DNA of 64,000 nt, taken from the NCBI RefSeq assembly GCF_900156415.1, contig NZ_FTNM01000004.1, positions 372,001 through 436,000 of the forward strand, in the 5' to 3' direction. Of the stretch, positions 17,088 to 25,728 are shown one piece after another; the stretch's first letter is position 1; every line of letters begins with the position of its first letter. This DNA comes from Pontibacter lucknowensis (GTDB lineage: Bacteria; Bacteroidota; Bacteroidia; Cytophagales; Hymenobacteraceae). Both the position numbers and the translations under genes were made by a program. The notes below the pieces were generated by a model. It searched no databases. It was not told the origin of the DNA and was given only the letters and a program-made list of their open reading frames with translations.

Positions 17088-17651
17088 TTAAAAGAAGAGT
17101 GCTAGGAGCAGGAGGGCGCTGTTGTGCAACAGTTGCTGCAGGCGGGCTATGGCTTTATAGGTAGTCTTGTACACGGAGTCCTGCCCAATGTCCATGATGG
17201 CGGCAATCTCCTCGTACTTGAGGTTGGCGTAGTACTTCAGAAAGATGACTTCCCGCTGCCTGGCCGGGAGCTGTGAAAGCAGCTCTGAAATCCGCTGGCG
17301 CGTCAGTTCAGCCGTCTGCAGTTGAATCAGGGTCTGCTCGTGGGAGTCCTCCAGCTCGAAGTGGTAGTTGTCAGGCAAGGACTCGTGCTGTTTGGCGCGA
17401 TTGCCTCTTTTGATGATCTCGTTGCGGATGGATTTGAGGAGGTAATGCTGCACATTGGCTGGGCTGCCGATGGATTCACGGCTTTTCCAGAGCGAAAAGA
17501 ACACCTGTTGCAGACAATCGCGTATAAGCTCCTTGTCAGGCGTGATCCGGTTGCCGTAGCGCAGCATGATGGGAGCAAAATGACGGTATAGCAGCGAAAA
17601 GTCGTCTTCGCTTCCTGCTTTAAATCTGCCCCAAACTTCCTGCTCGTCCAT
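17088..17651 (-). CDS. ECF RNA polymerase sigma factor (FecI-like)
   Basis: A sigma-70 family factor of the extracytoplasmic-function group, probably directing transcription of the SusC-led operon. I start at the ATG at 17651 (MDEQEVWGRFKAG); the 12-residue extension upstream begins with TTG. Region 2 lies at about 10-75 (YRHFAPIMLRYGNRI, LQQVFFSLWKSRE) and region 4 at about 110-175 (LPARQREVIFLKYYANLKYEEIA is split here as LPARQREVIFLKYY and YEEIAAIMDIGQDSVYK). The protein ends in a hydrophobic tail LLLALFF. It is followed after 140 bases by the FecR gene, forming the regulatory head of the starch locus. Confidence 0.92.
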   Translation of the reverse strand: MDEQEVWGRFKAGSEDDFSLLYRHFAPIMLRYGNRITPDKELIRDCLQQVFFSLWKSRESIGSPANVQHYLLKSIRNEIIKRGNRAKQHESLPDNYHFELEDSHEQTLIQLQTAELTRQRISELLSQLPARQREVIFLKYYANLKYEEIAAIMDIGQDSVYKTTYKAIARLQQLLHNSALLLLALFF

Positions 17652-17867
17652 GCGCGATTGCACCGTTTTTGAAACGGAGTACAACAATTATATTAGAATT
17701 TAATCGAAAATCATACCTTTAAGCTCTGAAAAATATACAAACTTATCTAGTGTTATAACACTAAAACCAAGGCAAAGGCATATTTTCAGGGAAATGTGAG
17801 AACTGTCTTTTGTGTCTCGTGCCTGCTGCTATACTTCTGAATTTCTTTTATCTATAATATCCCCTTT

Positions 17868-20687
17868 ATGGCAAACCAATACCTCTACCGCTTTGTGGTG
17901 CTTTTTGTTTTCCTGTCCGGTATAGCCTGGCGGGTGCAGGCGCAGGCTGTGCAAACGATACCTGAGTTTCCCAACGGCGACCAGGAGATCACCCTCATTT
18001 TTGACGTGAAGCAGGCCAAAGATGGCCGTGCCACCGGGCTGCTGAAAAAGACGGACGATGTATACCTGTGGTCAGGCGCGGGCACTGTGGGTTCGACCGA
18101 TGCTTTTCAGTACCAGCCAGCCGGGCAAACGAATTTTAACCAGCCTTTCAATCCGGGCAAGATGACCTCGCTCGGTGACGACCGCTGGCAAATCAAACTT
18201 ACGCCCCGAACCTACTTTGGAGTGCCTGCTGGTCAGACCATCGATAAGCTGGGACTACTGCTTAAGAACGGCAACGGCACCGCTCAAACCGAAGACTTTA
18301 TCATCCAGATCTACGACGGAAGCCTGCAGATAGCCTTGCGCGAACCTGAGCAGCGAAACTTCTTCGTAGATGCCAACAGTGCTATACCTGTGCGGGCTGT
18401 CATATCGTCGAAAGCCAGTGTAACGGTAAAGCTCGACAATACGATTGTATACAGCGCCAGCGATGCCGACGAAGTGCAGACCAGCATCAGTGCGGGCAAT
18501 CAGGCGGGTGTGCAGCGCACTGTAACCGTAGAAGCAAATCTGGGTGACGCCACAGCCACAGAAAGCTTTACCTTCCGTGTGAAGCCACAACCAACGGTCG
18601 CAGCGCTACCGGCAGGTATGCGGGATGGGGTGAACTATACCAGCGCCACCAGCGCCACCCTGGTGTTGTATGCGCCGCACAAGAGCTTTGTGTATGCCAT
18701 CGGAGAGTTTAATAATTGGGAGAGCTCGCCGGAATACCTGATGAAGCGCACGCCTGATGGCAACCGCTACTGGATCGAGCTGAATAATTTGCCGGCAGGA
18801 GCGGAGGTGGCTTACCAGTACCTGGTGGATGGCACCCTGGCCGTGGCTGACCCTTACACTGAAAAGATACTGGACCCGGCCATGGACCAGTACATACCTG
18901 CCAGCACTTACCCTAACCTAAAAGCCTATCCGGAGGGAGCGGAAGGAATCGTATCGATCCTGCAGACAAACCAGCAAAGCTATACCTGGAAAGTGACAGA
19001 CTTCCAGCGACCTGACCCTGAGAACCTGGTGATCTATGAACTGCACGTGCGCGACTTCATCGCGGCACGCAACTACCAGACCCTGGCCGACACCCTCTCT
19101 TACCTCAAAAGACTCGGCATAAACGCTATTGAGCTGATGCCGGTGATGGAGTTCTCCGGCAACGATTCCTGGGGCTACAATCCGATCTTCTTTTTTGCGC
19201 CTGACAAAGCCTATGGTACTAAGAACGACCTGAAAGCTTTCATTGACAAGGCGCATGAAATGGGCATTGCTGTGATACTGGACATTGTGCTCAACCAGGC
19301 CGATTACGAGTACCCCTATGTGAAAATGTACTGGGACGGCAATCAGCCGGCTGCCAACAGTCCCTTCTTCAACCAGCGGGCCACGCATCCTTTCAGTGTG
19401 TTCTTCGACTTCAACCACGAGAGCGAAGCCACCAAAGCCCTGGTGCAGCGCGTGAACCGCCATTGGATAGAAGAGTACAACATCGACGGCTACCGCTTTG
19501 ACCTTTCGAAAGGCTTTACGCAGACCAATACCGGCGAGAATGTAAATGCCTGGAGTGCCTATGATGCCAGCCGCGTAGCCACCTGGAAGCGCATTTATGA
19601 CGAGATCAGGAGCTATGATGAAACGGCTTACGTCATACTGGAGCACTTTGCCGATAACCAGGAAGAGAAGGAGCTTTCCAATTACGGCATGATGTTCTGG
19701 GGCAATCACAACCACGATTACCGCAATATGGCCAAAGGGGTGCAGGCCAATCCACAGGGCATTTCTTATAAAAACCGCACCTGGGAAAACCCATACCTGA
19801 TCGGGTATATGGAAAGTCATGATGAGGAGCGGATCATGCATGACGTGCTCACCAATGGCAACCAAAATGGCAATTACAACACACGCACCCTGAGCACTGC
19901 CCTTGACCGGGCCAAACTCGCTGCAGCTTTCTTTCTACCCATACCTGGGCCGAAGATGATCTGGCAGTTTGGAGAGCTGGGCTATGAGGTACCGATTGAC
20001 CAGAACGGGCGTACTGGTCAAAAGCCTATCCGCTGGGAGTATCAGCAGCAGCCGGAGCGCCAGAAGCTCTACCAGGTATACGCCGAACTGATCAAGCTGA
20101 AACTGAATGAACCCGCCTTCAGCACCGACGATTTTGACCTCCAGTTGAATGGCCATGTGAAGCGCATCTCACTTTTTCATGAGGACATGCGTGTATTCAT
20201 AGTTGGTAATTTTGATGTGAAGGTACAGCCGATCAATGCTAACTTTCCGATCGCCGGGGTATGGTATGACTACTTTACAGGCAGAGAAAATAACATAACG
20301 GACCCGGGGCAGGTGATGGAACTGCAGCCGGGCGAATTTCACATTTACACCACCAAAAAGCTCGAAACACCACAGCCCGGTTTGGTGCCATGGCAGGGGC
20401 TGGTGTTGTCAGCAGAAGAGGAACTGGCTGAAAGAGGTGTCACTGTGTACCCGAACCCCATGCAGGAAGCCACCCTGCTGCAGCTGGAAGGCGACTACCG
20501 CGGAACCGTACAAGTGCAGCTAGTGGATATGACCGGTCGCCAATTGCAGCAGGTTCGTTTCCTGAAGCATCAGCATAGCCACCAAGAGCAGCTAAGGTTA
20601 CAGCGTCTGCCTGCCGGTATATACTACATGCAGGTAGAGCAGGGCGGTAAGAAATCGGTGCACAAACTGCTGAAAGTACAGAACTAA
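17868..20687 (+). CDS. GH13 amylase with CBM48 and T9SS type A sorting domain
   Basis: A 939-residue secreted alpha-glucan-active enzyme. After a signal peptide (cleavage near AWRVQAQ) come two beta-rich domains to about 240 and a CBM48-like domain at about 250-345 (VYAIGEFNNWE). The GH13 barrel follows: YELHVRDFIA, DIVLNQADYE, DGYRFDLSKGF (nucleophile near 541), VILEHFAD (acid/base Glu near 591) and YMESHDEER (near 650). The barrel sequence resembles branching, debranching or trehalohydrolase-type GH13 members. The last 80 residues (VTVYPNPMQEATLLQL ... GIYYMQV ... KLLKVQN) are a T9SS type A sorting domain, so export by the type IX system is expected. It is divergent from the sigma-led operon. 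Confidence 0.93.
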   Translation: MANQYLYRFVVLFVFLSGIAWRVQAQAVQTIPEFPNGDQEITLIFDVKQAKDGRATGLLKKTDDVYLWSGAGTVGSTDAFQYQPAGQTNFNQPFNPGKMTSLGDDRWQIKLTPRTYFGVPAGQTIDKLGLLLKNGNGTAQTEDFIIQIYDGSLQIALREPEQRNFFVDANSAIPVRAVISSKASVTVKLDNTIVYSASDADEVQTSISAGNQAGVQRTVTVEANLGDATATESFTFRVKPQPTVAALPAGMRDGVNYTSATSATLVLYAPHKSFVYAIGEFNNWESSPEYLMKRTPDGNRYWIELNNLPAGAEVAYQYLVDGTLAVADPYTEKILDPAMDQYIPASTYPNLKAYPEGAEGIVSILQTNQQSYTWKVTDFQRPDPENLVIYELHVRDFIAARNYQTLADTLSYLKRLGINAIELMPVMEFSGNDSWGYNPIFFFAPDKAYGTKNDLKAFIDKAHEMGIAVILDIVLNQADYEYPYVKMYWDGNQPAANSPFFNQRATHPFSVFFDFNHESEATKALVQRVNRHWIEEYNIDGYRFDLSKGFTQTNTGENVNAWSAYDASRVATWKRIYDEIRSYDETAYVILEHFADNQEEKELSNYGMMFWGNHNHDYRNMAKGVQANPQGISYKNRTWENPYLIGYMESHDEERIMHDVLTNGNQNGNYNTRTLSTALDRAKLAAAFFLPIPGPKMIWQFGELGYEVPIDQNGRTGQKPIRWEYQQQPERQKLYQVYAELIKLKLNEPAFSTDDFDLQLNGHVKRISLFHEDMRVFIVGNFDVKVQPINANFPIAGVWYDYFTGRENNITDPGQVMELQPGEFHIYTTKKLETPQPGLVPWQGLVLSAEEELAERGVTVYPNPMQEATLLQLEGDYRGTVQVQLVDMTGRQLQQVRFLKHQHSHQEQLRLQRLPAGIYYMQVEQGGKKSVHKLLKVQN

Positions 20688-20729
20688 GCTAGACTGGCTA
20701 TACCTGACAGCTATACCTTTGACAAAAGT

Positions 20730-20766
20730 AAAACGCCCTGCTTCATGTTCAGAAGCAGGGCGTTTT
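20730..20766. terminator. bidirectional terminator between convergent genes
   Basis: AAAACGCCCTGCTTC at 20730-20744 pairs with GAAGCAGGGCGTTTT at 20752-20766, a 15-bp perfect stem with a run of six T on the right and A on the left. It serves the GH13 gene (rightward) and the M48 protease gene (leftward). TATACCT motifs lie on both sides, at about 20699, 20713 and 20768. Confidence 0.9.
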
Positions 20767-20786
20767 TTATACCTGAGCTTTAAATC

Positions 20787-22241
20787 TTATTTCCTCACTA
20801 CCTTGATCATAGTGCCGGCGGGTACCTGGTCATTCAGTTGCATGCCGTTTAGCACAGCCAACTCATTGTGGCGGGCATCGGGCATGTTGTTGCTGCGCAA
20901 GGCCTGGGCCAGTGTAGTGGCTTTCGACACTGTTACAATGCTGATGCGCTCTGGCTGTCTGTTCAGCTTGTCGGGGTCTGACAATTCACGGAAACTCTGC
21001 ATGCTGCTGCTGAACTGCTGAAAATAGGTATTAAAGTTCTGTGCAGTGGTGATACCCATCAGGCTGTAAATATTCCCCCCGTACTGTATAAAGTAGGTGA
21101 GCGTGCGCAACGGCTGCTGTTGCTGTTGTTGCTGTTGCTGCGGAGCAGGATCGGCTACTACCGCAATGGCAGGCAGTCCGTTTACAGTCACCTCCTTGCT
21201 TTCGACAGGCTGCAAATTATAGCGCTGCAGTGTTTGTTGGGCTGCCTCCGTTGGGTTGGCACCAGGAGCCAGGGTGAGCACCAACACGGCGCTCCCGTCC
21301 TTCGGGCCCATCTGCACCTGCTGCGGGGAATTCTGGTAGCCCCAGTTGGCTGGCATGTTGTACTGGAACTTCAGCACAGGATGATAGAATACGTTGTTCT
21401 CCACAAAGCCCTGTTTGGGGTCTTCTCCATAGATAAGCCCGTCAATCATTTTGAGGTAGTTGTTGCGGTTAACCTGGGCATTGGTCAGGTTCTGCTTCTT
21501 TTTTTCCTCAGCTGCCAGTTGGTGCACCGTATTGTAACGGTCGCCCGGGTCAGGGTGGGAGGAAAGGAAGGATGGCAGCGCCTGACCGCTTTCCTCCTGC
21601 TTGCGCTGCAGTGTGGTGAAGAAGTCGGCCATCTCGGAGGCGTCGTAGCCGATCTTAGTCGAGTATTCCACTCCCAGTCGGTCTGACTCGCGCTCGGCAT
21701 CGCGCCCGTACTTGAGCATCAACAGCCCGAGTCCCTGCGACACCTCCTGGCCGTACTGCGCTACCGTAGGCGACAGGATCATACCAAGCAGCAGGCCACC
21801 CTGTGCGAGGATAGACTTGCTTTGCTGCTGGGCAGAATGGCGTGCGGTGATGTGCCCGATCTCGTGACCGAGTACACCTGCAAACTGCGCCTCATTGTTA
21901 AAGTGCGCCATGATGCCGCGTGTGAAATACACGTAGCCACCGGGCACGGCAAAGGCGTTGATCACGGGAGAATCTACAATCTTGAACTCGTAGTTGAGGT
22001 TGCTACGGTGTGAGATCTTGGCCATTTGCTGGCCTTTCTCACTGATGAAGCGCTGCAGGGCCGGGTCTTCGTATAGTCCAAACTCTGCTACTATTTGTGG
22101 GTCGGCTTCCTTCCCAAGGGCGATCTCCTGGCTCTCTGACATGAACATCACGTCTTTTTTACCCGTCACCGGGTTAGTCTGGCAGGAACTGCTTATCAGG
22201 AACACGGATGCCAATAATCCGGAAATTATGTTCTTTCTCAT
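20787..22241 (-). CDS. M48-family zinc metalloprotease, lipoprotein
   Basis: A 484-residue envelope protease of the BepA/LoiP-like M48 group, likely acting in outer-membrane protein quality control. It has a lipoprotein signal (LISSSC, Cys20), the zinc motif HEIGH at 126-130 and a downstream GRDAERESDRLGVEY segment that supplies the third ligand. The C-terminal half carries a domain with GYQNSPQQVQMGPKDGSAVLVL and ends in a LysM-like segment. A run of 9-10 glutamines follows DPAP near residue 375, encoded by a CAG/CAA repeat at about 21110-21140. It is transcribed towards the terminator at 20730-20766. Confidence 0.9.
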   Translation of the reverse strand: MRKNIISGLLASVFLISSSCQTNPVTGKKDVMFMSESQEIALGKEADPQIVAEFGLYEDPALQRFISEKGQQMAKISHRSNLNYEFKIVDSPVINAFAVPGGYVYFTRGIMAHFNNEAQFAGVLGHEIGHITARHSAQQQSKSILAQGGLLLGMILSPTVAQYGQEVSQGLGLLMLKYGRDAERESDRLGVEYSTKIGYDASEMADFFTTLQRKQEESGQALPSFLSSHPDPGDRYNTVHQLAAEEKKKQNLTNAQVNRNNYLKMIDGLIYGEDPKQGFVENNVFYHPVLKFQYNMPANWGYQNSPQQVQMGPKDGSAVLVLTLAPGANPTEAAQQTLQRYNLQPVESKEVTVNGLPAIAVVADPAPQQQQQQQQQPLRTLTYFIQYGGNIYSLMGITTAQNFNTYFQQFSSSMQSFRELSDPDKLNRQPERISIVTVSKATTLAQALRSNNMPDARHNELAVLNGMQLNDQVPAGTMIKVVRK

Positions 22242-22373
22242 TGTTTTAGTTCTTTAGGCCGCTGTGCACCCTTCCAAAATGTAGGTATATCGCAGAGGCT
22301 GAATATGTAACAAGCAACGATAATACAATTTTTAAGTTGCGGGAAAGGCACTTTAGGTGCTGTCAGGCGGTTT

Positions 22374-23018
22374 TTAACGGGGAGTGTAATCAGGTATGTG
22401 AAGCCCCAGGGTGATATTCCGGTTTAAAACAAAGGTGTTGCCCTGCCGCTGCATGGCCACGATGCAGGAGCCTCCACGTTCAGGTCTTTCCTGGCGGACT
22501 TTTGGGGTCAGGAGCGGATCGCCTTCAAACAGAAAATCATCCAGGTAGTATTCGTTTTTGTCCGGCTCTTTCACGGTGATGTGTATATGAGCCGGTTCTG
22601 ATCGGGAAGGGTAGGTGCCGGGCTTGGTGGTGTAGAACGTATACCTGCCATCAGCCCCTGTCTTGATCCAGCCGCGGAGATAACCGTGCCGCCTGGCCCA
22701 GCCTTTCTCGTCGCCTCTGGTGGGGTATATGCCTGTTTCGTCGGTATGGTAAATATACAGGACGACATCCTGCGCCGGTGTTTTGCCATCGGGCAGGTAT
22801 ACGATACCGGTTATTTTGAGCTTGTCTTGTGCTTCAGGATGAAAGCCAGGGAGCGTATCGGTAGGAGTAAGCTGCTTGTCACCATACTCGTGCAATGCCT
22901 CACAGCCTTCGCAGGGGCCTCCTACCTGCCGTGCAGGCTGCTGGGTCTCCCGGTTGTCCTGCGCCTGGCAACTGGTACTCAGCACAAGTGCTAACAATAT
23001 GATACCTGACTTTCCCAT
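22374..23018 (-). CDS. intradiol ring-cleavage dioxygenase-like secreted protein
   Basis: A 214-residue protein related to the catalytic subunits of catechol and protocatechuate dioxygenases, which use non-haem Fe(III) with two Tyr and two His ligands. The candidate ligand segments visible are VVLYIYHTDETGIYPT and YPSRSEPAHIHITV (the HxH). It begins with a lipoprotein-like signal (LALVLSTSCQAQ, Cys17), which is common for such Bacteroidota homologues and means the substrate is met outside the cytoplasm. The real substrate is unknown. A decayed GNAT gene lies immediately upstream on the same strand. Confidence 0.85.
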   Translation of the reverse strand: MGKSGIILLALVLSTSCQAQDNRETQQPARQVGGPCEGCEALHEYGDKQLTPTDTLPGFHPEAQDKLKITGIVYLPDGKTPAQDVVLYIYHTDETGIYPTRGDEKGWARRHGYLRGWIKTGADGRYTFYTTKPGTYPSRSEPAHIHITVKEPDKNEYYLDDFLFEGDPLLTPKVRQERPERGGSCIVAMQRQGNTFVLNRNITLGLHIPDYTPR

Positions 23019-23023
23019 AGGGT

Positions 23024-23348
23024 CTATACCTTGTTACGCTCCATGTATAAAATTGGATAAGGTTTGCCCAGACTATCCAGCTCTGAGCGTCCAATGATGC
23101 GAAACCCATGCGCTGGTAAAATGCGACAGCTTGGGTGTTCTGTTCATTTACATCTACCTGACTTGCATGGCGCTCTTCCTCAGCATACTGCACCAGCGTT
23201 TTACCGATGCCTTCACCCCTGAATTCCGGAAAAACCTGATATCCTCTTCCTGAAGAAAATGACGCGTTGTCCGCACTGAAGCCTTCCACAGGTCAGCGAG
23301 CTCCAGGTAATCCGATTCGGTAACAGCCCTGTCAACCTGATAACTCAT
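23024..23348 (-). pseudogene. decayed GNAT N-acetyltransferase gene
   Basis: The start MSYQVDRAVTESDYLELADL at 23348 continues to HFLQEEDIRFFR, a normal GNAT N-terminus. The conserved acetyl-CoA segment RGEGIGKTLVQYA and the KVDVNEQN-like segment VDVNEQNTQAVAFYQRMGF follow in a different frame, and about 60 residues of the usual core are missing at the junction. After RMGF a further single-base loss shifts the frame again, and the third frame reads RIIGRSELDSLGKPYPILY and stops at 23024. One internal deletion and two frame changes make an active product very unlikely. Confidence 0.8.
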
Positions 23349-23353
23349 ACGGC

Positions 23354-23491
23354 TTAGCGTTCTTGCTTTGGGGGCAGGGCTTTTACTGTGCTGTCGCCAT
23401 TTTCATAGTATTGGATCATGATCATCTGCTGAGCCTTGTCTATCTGCCCGTCAGGGTAAAATTCGGTTGATTCGATAAGCGATTCAAACAA
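23354..23491 (-). pseudogene. short C-terminal gene remnant, YwqK-like
   Basis: An in-frame stretch of 45 codons, open from a TTG at 23491 to the stop at 23354, contains EFYPDGQIDKAQQ and IQYYENGDSTVK. This recalls the tyrosine-rich repeats of YwqK/MORN-like proteins. There is no credible ATG start and the sequence upstream turns strongly AT-rich. It directly precedes the decayed GNAT gene, so it may be the tail of another eroded gene, or a small gene with a TTG start. Confidence 0.35.
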
Positions 23492-23591
23492 TATTTTATA
23501 TGTTAATCTAATATGAAATATAAATTTTACGTTTAATGTATAATCGGTATATTTAATTGTAAATCAAGCCTGTGTCTGTAACTGCTTCGCT

Positions 23592-24479
23592 ATGAAATCA
23601 AACCTTTACCTCCTTTTGCTATCATGCCTTTTCTTAGGTGCCTGCGAAAAAGACCCAATTGTTGAAGAAGAACCATTAGCAACAGATTGTTTGGTGCAGC
23701 AGGTGATTAGTTATTATACTTCTGAGTATAACAAGCAGCCACAAAGCCGGATGAAACATGTGTTTTCTTATGATAACCAGAACAGAATTACGCAGATAGT
23801 GCGTACTGGTCTGGAAAGCAGCACTGCAGACTATGAGGCTGTTACGATCTATCATTATGATGATAAAGGAAGAATTGCGGAGGTAATACTGACCAGTACT
23901 TATGATGGCCCTGGTAATGAAACAATCTATACTTATGAGTATAATGAGCAGGGGCAATTACTGGTAAGGAGGCATTTCAGTGTAATTGTGAATTGCCCTA
24001 CTGTTGAACTTGCGAAAGTAGAGTATACCTATGGGGCTACTAATGAGCCAGACTCATCAGCATTTCACTCGATGAGACCTTGGCAAGGCTCTGACTTATT
24101 CCATAATTTATCATTCAAATCTACGTATGCCAATGGTGTAATGACACGTGTAAAGACGTATCCTATCGATCCTGAATTTCAATTTCTGCCTTATGAAGAT
24201 GATATCAGGTATGACACAAGGAAGGCGCCTTTCTCAGCATCCCCGGCACAGCCTGCCCTCATGCTGCAGTATGAAACTGACGGCTTCGTGTTGAATCTGC
24301 CTCAGCTTCATAATGTAACAAGCGTAACTAGGTGGAGTGAAGATGGCCGGATAAATTTTGCATACGATATACAGTATACCTACTCTGATAAAGGCTACCC
24401 ACTAACAGCACGACAGAAATATTCGCAAGGCAACTTTGTAGAATATAACTTTGAGTATAGCTATACCTGTTCAAAGTAG
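23592..24479 (+). CDS. AT-rich lipoprotein of unknown function
   Basis: A 295-residue predicted lipoprotein (CLFLGAC, Cys18). The mature part has recurring tyrosine/aspartate-rich beta segments such as VFSYDNQNRITQI, IYHYDDKGRIAEV, YTYEYNEQGQLLV and IQYTYSDKGYPLT. These resemble YD/RHS-like or DUF4595-type repeats found in many Bacteroidota lipoproteins. Base composition is clearly more AT-rich than that of the neighbours, which hints at recent acquisition. No enzyme motif is seen and no function is proposed. Confidence 0.8.
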   Translation: MKSNLYLLLLSCLFLGACEKDPIVEEEPLATDCLVQQVISYYTSEYNKQPQSRMKHVFSYDNQNRITQIVRTGLESSTADYEAVTIYHYDDKGRIAEVILTSTYDGPGNETIYTYEYNEQGQLLVRRHFSVIVNCPTVELAKVEYTYGATNEPDSSAFHSMRPWQGSDLFHNLSFKSTYANGVMTRVKTYPIDPEFQFLPYEDDIRYDTRKAPFSASPAQPALMLQYETDGFVLNLPQLHNVTSVTRWSEDGRINFAYDIQYTYSDKGYPLTARQKYSQGNFVEYNFEYSYTCSK

Positions 24480-24645
24480 GCACATGGTTGATAAAGAAGG
24501 TATCTTAAGCTAATCCGTAGCCTTCGCCAGCTGTTCATTTTATCCAGACTATCCTGTGGTTATACAATGCAGAAACAGTAGCATCTGTACTACTGCTTAG
24601 CAGTATACCTTGCTAATCTACCGGGCAATTGCCAATTTTGTGATT

Positions 24646-25107
24646 ATGTATACACGGGAACAAGCTTCTAAACTCAAACAGGCATTCTGGACAGCATTTG
24701 GGCAGTATATGGCGCCGGTGCTGTCGGCGGAGGGGATGCGTACCAACTGGATCAATTATAAGACAGGTCTGAAGAACGTGTACTTCCGCATGCAGGCTGA
24801 TAAGAAAGAGGCCTCTGTTGCAATCGAGATGACGCAGCCTGACCCTGAGATCCAGCAAATGTTCTTCGAGCAGTTTGAAGCGTTGAAAGAGTTGTTGCAC
24901 GACACGGCAGGAGAGGAGTGGACTTGGGACCTGCACACAGCTGACGAGTATGGAAAAGTAGTGAGCCGCATTTATGTAGAGCTAAAAGGCGTGAGTGTTT
25001 TCAATCAGAACGATTGGCCGACGCTGATTTCTTTTTTCAAACCCCGCATTATTGCCCTGGACGCCTTCTGGAACGACGCCAAGTACAGCTTTGACGAGTT
25101 GCGTTAG
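24646..25107 (+). CDS. DUF4268-family protein
   Basis: A 153-residue cytosolic protein whose features (MYTREQASKLKQAFWTAFG, NWINYKTGLKNVYFRM, VSVFNQNDWPTLISFFKPR) match DUF4268, a family of unknown function sometimes fused to restriction-like domains. I start at the ATG at 24646; the upstream extension starts with TTG and is not family-like. The gene is convergent with the DUF3820 gene, with seven bases between the stop codons. Confidence 0.85.
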   Translation: MYTREQASKLKQAFWTAFGQYMAPVLSAEGMRTNWINYKTGLKNVYFRMQADKKEASVAIEMTQPDPEIQQMFFEQFEALKELLHDTAGEEWTWDLHTADEYGKVVSRIYVELKGVSVFNQNDWPTLISFFKPRIIALDAFWNDAKYSFDELR

Positions 25108-25114
25108 GTATAGC

Positions 25115-25351
25115 TTACCTGTTGCGCATCTGCCTTTTCAGTGGCTCCAGCAAATACTCCAGTCCGTTGATTTTGATCTCGTAAAGGGTAGCGAGTAACA
25201 TGCCCAGCTTGCCGGGAGGAAAGCCTTCACGGGCAAACCACTCCAGGTAGGAAACGGGTAGGTAGCACAACACGGTGTCCTTGTACTTGCCAAAGGGCAT
25301 TTTCATACGGACCAGCTCTGTGAGCATGGATGAGTCAGGTTGCATGGGCAT
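25115..25351 (-). CDS. DUF3820-family small protein
   Basis: A 78-residue protein with the family pattern MPFGKYKDTVLCYLPVSYL and EWFAREGFPPGKLG, followed by a helical tail. DUF3820 members are small proteins of unknown biochemical role. The start is the first ATG at 25351 (MPMQPDSS); an internal ATG (MLTELVRM) is possible. It is convergent with the DUF4268 gene and there is a terminator 40 bases upstream of its start. Confidence 0.85.
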   Translation of the reverse strand: MPMQPDSSMLTELVRMKMPFGKYKDTVLCYLPVSYLEWFAREGFPPGKLGMLLATLYEIKINGLEYLLEPLKRQMRNR

Positions 25352-25391
25352 GGTAGTTTCCCCAAAGATAAGGTATAGCTGACAAGCACAA

Positions 25392-25420
25392 AAAAAGCCT
25401 CCCGAAACAGGAGGCTTTTT
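25392..25420. terminator. rho-independent terminator
   Basis: AAAAAGCCTCC at 25392-25402 pairs with GGAGGCTTTTT at 25410-25420, an 11-bp stem with A and T tracts on the two sides. It lies downstream of the bestrophin gene on the minus strand, after a 300-base gap, and just upstream of the DUF3820 gene. Confidence 0.8.
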
Positions 25421-25728
25421 ATTTCATCATGGCAGGGTGATGTTACATTTTACTCTAACTACAGGTGTTTTCAACTTCAGTAAAATTGTAATTTCTTCAT
25501 TCTGAACAAATTCGAAATGTGTTGATCCAGCCTGAAATAGCAAAATGTTATTAGCCGTTTGGCTGCTGTGAATACGGGCGAATGTTTTAAAGGATACAGA
25601 TAAACCTATATTTTTGGGAGGAAATATAGGAGGAGTTTTGTAAAGGACTGGGAAAGAGTGAAATAATTTAATGTGTCAGAATATAATTATTTCATTGTCG
25701 CAAGCAGAGCCTAACGGGGACGGGAGTT
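25421..25728. other. 308-base AT-rich gap without a gene
   Basis: I see no open reading frame or RNA gene. The only structure is an inverted repeat, CCTATATTT at 25605-25613 with AAATATAGG at 25622-25630, separated by eight bases. On the minus strand it is followed by TTTATC, so it could be a weak terminator for the bestrophin gene. Confidence 0.4.

Noticed and set aside
18918..19865. Open frame of 315 residues antisense to the GH13/CBM48 gene
   Set aside because: No protein-like composition or family signature; the sense frame contains all GH13 catalytic motifs.
23159..23348. Intact small acetyltransferase gene
   Set aside because: The first frame ends soon after FFR and the acetyl-CoA motif is in another frame, so the gene is broken.
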